A stretch of DNA of 64,000 nt from contig NZ_KE159568.1 in NCBI RefSeq assembly GCF_000403845.2, positions 1,309,400 through 1,373,399 of the forward strand, given 5' to 3'. Numbering within the stretch: the stretch's first letter is position 1; every line of letters begins with the position of its first letter. The notes below the pieces were generated by a model. That model had not been told where the DNA came from. It saw only the letters and a program-made list of their open reading frames with translations, and did not search any database. The stretch comes from Eubacterium sp. 14-2 (GTDB lineage: Bacteria > Bacillota > Clostridia > Lachnospirales > Lachnospiraceae). Below are positions 61,471 to 64,000 of the stretch, one piece after another. A program made the position numbers and the translations under genes.

Positions 61471-62245
61471 AAGCTGTCCTCCTCACTGTATGAATAATCG
61501 GGCATTCCCTTTTTCAGTGCATTTCCTGTGGTTGCTGCCTTTTCAGTGTCCTCCTGCGCCCATTTATAAATCGTGGCGGCATGGTTATGGTACTGTTTCC
61601 CGCTTGAAGCAATATGTACGGATAAGCGGTCAATGTAATATTCCCATTTGCCGGGCAGTTCTGTTTTCAAAGCATCAAGTTCCGCATCAGAGAGGAAAAT
61701 ATTATGGAATCTCCCATAAGCGGCGGGGGCGGGCGTGTCTTTCTCTCCCTCTCCCTCTTTCTCTATCTCTTTATCTCTCTCTATCTCTAACTCTCTCTCT
61801 ACGCGGCAAATCTGTTTCAGGTTGTTGCAGCCTGTTTCATTTGTGTTGCATTGCAACACTTTCTGTCCAAGCGCAAGCTGTTTTTTCCGTTCCCTGCACT
61901 CCCTTGAACGTATGGTTGACGCTGTTTCCGAGCCGATGATTGTCGTCACTTCTGTGAGCTGGTACTCGTCATCATCACCAATCTCTATCAGCCCGTGCCG
62001 CTGTAAAAATGCAGCGTCAGCTTCACCTTTTCTGCGTCCTCGTCAAGCGCAAGGGCAATCTCTGAAGCGAAGTTGTCCTCCACACCCTCAAAGTAAAGTT
62101 TCCCCTCGTCCTTTAACGACAGCAGCATCATTTTCAGATAGATAATTGTGTGCGTATCACCGCCCGCTATGGAGCGCAGCTTCTTGATGCGCTTGTCTGA
62201 AAACCAGTCCGCTTTCAGTTTCAGCCAGTAATATCTCTTTGCCAT
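61467..62245 (-). pseudogene. Replisome organizer (phage/ICE DnaD-like), split by one frameshift
   Basis: The N-terminal part from ATG 62245 (AAGGAGGT before it) reads MAKRYYWLKLKADWFSDKRIKKLRSIAGG..., typical of phage-replisome-organizer N-terminal domains. It stops at 61988 after ALALDEDAEKVKLTLHFYSGTG. In the -1 frame, the expected continuation LQRHGLIEIGDDDEYQLTEV runs straight into the second part, TTIIGSETASTIRSRE..., up to MPDYSYSEEDSL. The break falls in a run of five T on the minus strand (about 62003-62008); six T would restore the frame. Between residues about 130 and 160 lies a charged low-complexity linker (ELEIERDKEIEKEGEGEKD). It would recruit the DnaC-like loader next to it. 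Mutation, sequencing error and frameshifting are all possible. Confidence 0.8.
61741..61803 (-). repeat. CT/GA-rich microsatellite in the replisome organizer linker
   Basis: CTCTCCCTCTCCCTCTTTCT and similar units over 60 bases code for the Glu/Arg/Lys linker. Confidence 0.85.
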
Positions 62246-62265
62246 AAATACCTCCTTAAACGCAC

Positions 62266-62308
62266 AAAAAGGACAGCCCAGACTTTTCCCATAAGTCTGT
62301 GACTGCCC
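62266..62308 (-). terminator. Terminator before the replisome organizer gene
   Basis: Minus-strand stems GGGCAG/CTGTCC and CAGACTT/AAGTCTG with loop, followed by TTTTTG. It ends the HTH gene transcript. Confidence 0.7.
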
Positions 62309-62434
62309 TTGCGCTGTGTTAATGAAAAATAATTCAAAATCCCTTGAAAACTTTCTGCAAACAATCGGGAAAGATTGCAGAAATATATATTGGATTATGT
62401 ATTCAGTTTTTAGTGTCAGCGTTCAAATGCCGCC

Positions 62435-62764
62435 TTAAATTTTCAGCTTGTCCGCACCATATTTGCGAATGATACGGAAAAGAATTTCTTTCTCTTTCCC
62501 CTCTGCTTTATCATATAAGCCGCATAAGGTTTTCTGTTCCGTCAGCGTGAGGGTATTGGTATAAGGCTTGTAATTTTCCGTGATGAAAACCCCGCCGCCC
62601 TCGCCCGGCTTTGTGTAGACAGGGTAATCAAAAGACAGTGCGATAACGTCATTCATTATCGTGCGCCTTGAAACATCCAGTTCCCATGCAAGCTCCCTCA
62701 TTGTCGTATGCCCCCTGGCGGATAAAATGCTGATGATTTCCATTCTCCGGTGTGCAGTGTCCAT
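62435..62764 (-). CDS. Small HTH (DeoR/HTH_11-like) regulator, first paralogue
   Basis: 109 residues. An N-terminal winged helix (HRRMEIISILSARGHTTMRELAWELDVSRRTIMNDVIALSF) is followed by a Gly-rich turn (GEGGGVFI) and a helical C-terminal half (LTEQKTLCGLYDKAEGKEKEILFRIIRKYG). It lacks a ligand-binding WYL domain. It lies 20 bases after its relative at 62785-63123. The two probably control the element's own genes. Their target is unknown. Confidence 0.78.
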   Translation of the reverse strand: MDTAHRRMEIISILSARGHTTMRELAWELDVSRRTIMNDVIALSFDYPVYTKPGEGGGVFITENYKPYTNTLTLTEQKTLCGLYDKAEGKEKEILFRIIRKYGADKLKI

Positions 62765-62784
62765 GCCGCACCTCCCGTCATTTT

Positions 62785-63123
62785 CTATGTAAAACTTCCG
62801 CAGTACGGTCCAAATTCATGTATGATTGACAGGACAATCTTCCTGTCATCTGAACCACAGGTCACAGCAACTTTTTCCAAACATTCCAACTGTTCCTGCG
62901 TGAGCGAGTTCTGGTGCTGCGACACACCGCCCGCAAGGTAATAACCGCCGTCATATCCCTGCCGTGTAACCACGGGCAGTTCTTCGCCGATGATGTCAAA
63001 ATCCCTGCGGATTGCTTTCCTGCCGACATGGTATATCTTCATTAATTCCGTTGTAGTCAGCTTTTTCCCCGACAGCAGCATATACTCAATCTCACGCCGC
63101 CGCTGGAATGTATTGTCCTTCAT
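62785..63123 (-). CDS. Small HTH (DeoR/HTH_11-like) regulator, second paralogue
   Basis: 112 residues with the same plan as the gene below it: RREIEYMLLSGKKLTTTELMKIYHVGRKAIRRDFDIIG, GYDGGYYL turn, then LTQEQLECLEKVAV...KIVLSIIHEFG. The shared parts include TLTE/SLTQ and the I-(I/H)-x-(K/E)-(Y/F)-G end. It arose by duplication or both came together with the element. ATG 63123 follows GGAGGT-like bases. It is divergent from mobC, with the inverted-repeat region between. Confidence 0.78.
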   Translation of the reverse strand: MKDNTFQRRREIEYMLLSGKKLTTTELMKIYHVGRKAIRRDFDIIGEELPVVTRQGYDGGYYLAGGVSQHQNSLTQEQLECLEKVAVTCGSDDRKIVLSIIHEFGPYCGSFT

Positions 63124-63235
63124 GTTTCACCTCCTCCCTCTGTTTAATTCCCTGTGGTTATTATAAAAAAAGTAATATTCCCTCTATGGCTACATTCTTC
63201 AAAAAAGTTTGATTATTTTTTCAAAAATGGTAAAA

Positions 63236-63402
63236 GTTATACCGACTTTTTTTGAACAAATCCCGTATTTATCAGCGTTGCCGAAAAAGTCGGTATAACG
63301 TCATAGCAAGCACTGCCTGTGTTCCCTCACAGACTGATTTTTTCCAATTTTCCAAATGACGGAAACTTGGAAAAAATGCTTGTAGGGGGAAGTTTCCCCC
63401 TA
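63236..63402. promoter_or_regulatory. Probable oriT region with three inverted repeats
   Basis: The 424-base gap between the HTH gene and mobC holds three strong inverted repeats: GTTATACCGACTTTTT at 63236-63251 with 63284-63299 (perfect, 16 bp); 63337-63353 with 63361-63377 (16 of 17); and TAGGGGGAA at 63383-63391 with 63394-63402 (perfect, then GCCCCCTC). Relaxase nick regions lie in such repeats beside mob genes. The exact nick site cannot be told. Confidence 0.65.
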
Positions 63403-63547
63403 GCCCCCTCTGCGCTCAAAAATCCATGAAATGCCCTGCTGGAATTTCTCATTTTTTCACTCATTTTTCTGCACAAATATCCCCCATAACGGGATAGAAG
63501 ATTGTGTAAAATACTTTCATCAATCCATTACAGAAAGGACACTAAAA

Positions 63548-63889
63548 ATGGCAAACAGAGAACGCAAAAACGAGTTAAAAATCTATCTGAGTGACGATGA
63601 GCAGTATATCCTTGAGCAGAAAGTAAAAGCCTCCGGCATGAAAAGCAAATCCGCTTTCCTGCGCCGCCAGATTTTGTATGGTTTTGTTTATGACATTGAC
63701 TATTCCGAACTTCGGGAATACAATGCCGCACTCGGAAAAATCGGCGGCAATCTGAACCAGATAGCAAAGCGCATGAACGCCACAGGAAACATCTATGCCG
63801 CTGATGTAAAAGAGGTAAAGGAACTGATGAAAAAAGTGTGGGATACACAAAAAGCCATGCTCTCAAAACAGCCATACATGAAACAGTAA
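63548..63889 (+). CDS. mobC: Plasmid-type mobilization relaxosome protein MobC
   Basis: 113 residues from ATG 63548 with AGAAAGGA upstream; the frame is open further 5' but has no start site. A ribbon-helix-helix N terminus (RKNELKIYLSDDEQYILEQKVKASGMKSKSAFLRRQIL) and the MobC motif LGKIGGNLNQIAKRMNATG are clear. It binds oriT and helps the relaxase, whose gene should follow after 63889. After the stop the window shows no start of a long gene on the plus strand; the remaining 110 bases are probably the start region of the relaxase. Confidence 0.92.
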   Translation: MANRERKNELKIYLSDDEQYILEQKVKASGMKSKSAFLRRQILYGFVYDIDYSELREYNAALGKIGGNLNQIAKRMNATGNIYAADVKEVKELMKKVWDTQKAMLSKQPYMKQ

Positions 63890-64000
63890 ACCGTATCAAA
63901 ATTTCTGCCACAAAACGGAACAGCAGCAGTCAAAGCGAAACTGCAATAACATCTAAAATCAGACAAATTTCACACCAACAAAAAAGGTGTACCGCAGGTA

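Larger units (their letters stand above)
58618..64000. mobile_element. Left part of an integrative mobilizable/conjugative element
   Basis: The genes are in order recombinase, TnpW-like protein, DnaC-like ATPase, replisome organizer, two HTH proteins, inverted-repeat region and mobC. This gene set is known from Tn4451/Tn1549-related elements of Clostridia. The left limit is probably close to the recombinase 3' end, and the right side is outside the window. No direct-repeat att site could be identified. The element could be anchored nearer tRNA-Lys, which would put the IS110 and the kinase inside it. Confidence 0.7.

Overview
The window looks like the chromosome of a spore-forming, low-to-mid-GC Firmicute, most likely a gut Lachnospiraceae (Clostridia). 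The evidence is the gene families (SpmA/SpmB, RicT/YaaT, YaaR, DUF951, M19 dipeptidase, AGCS symporter, BspA-type leucine-rich repeats), strong AGGAGG ribosome binding sites with several GTG and TTG starts, and Gram-positive lipoprotein signals. No rRNA gene is present, so the genus cannot be fixed. 

Layout. 1-1346 holds the 5' part of gdpP (c-di-AMP phosphodiesterase), cut by the window edge. 1601-12394 is one minus-strand operon of eight genes, with a promoter at 12451-12480 and a terminator near 1566. It is an exosortase G (XrtG) island: XrtG itself, a processive GT2 glycosyltransferase, a large polytopic membrane protein, a cell-surface protein with a candidate Firmicu-CTERM sorting tail, two small 6-pyruvoyl-tetrahydropterin-synthase-like proteins, a membrane signalling protein and a glycoside-hydrolase-like lipoprotein. 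I read it as a polysaccharide or surface-glycan system that cleaves and anchors its own surface protein. It is the best candidate in the window for a little-described system. 

12581-54804 is mostly ordinary chromosome. It contains rpsF-ssb-rpsR, a sirtuin, a MacB-type ABC export operon with a response-regulator-like operator, a cytoplasmic-looking peptidoglycan-peptide pair (M19 dipeptidase and NlpC/P60), cysK, tRNA-fMet, an ECF-sigma plus ABC-2 transporter operon, an MCP/FMN-binding lipoprotein pair, and the conserved decarboxylase-gmk-yaaR-holB-ricT-trmN6-rsmI cluster. Then come mgtE, a MarR regulator, a yefM-yoeB toxin-antitoxin pair with its operator inside the promoter spacer, spmAB, an alanine symporter, an LRR surface protein, a D,D-carboxypeptidase, trmB, pepT and a tRNA-Lys. 

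From 54805 to the end the DNA is mobile or acquired. First is a hairpin-rich stretch and an IS110-family element with a frameshifted transposase and a non-coding 5' end where a bridge RNA is expected. Next is an AT-rich segment with a sensorless hybrid histidine kinase. Last is the left part of an integrative mobilizable or conjugative element: large serine recombinase, TnpW-like protein, DnaC-like ATPase, frameshifted replisome organizer, two paralogous HTH regulators, an inverted-repeat-rich probable oriT, and MobC. The relaxase probably lies just past the window.
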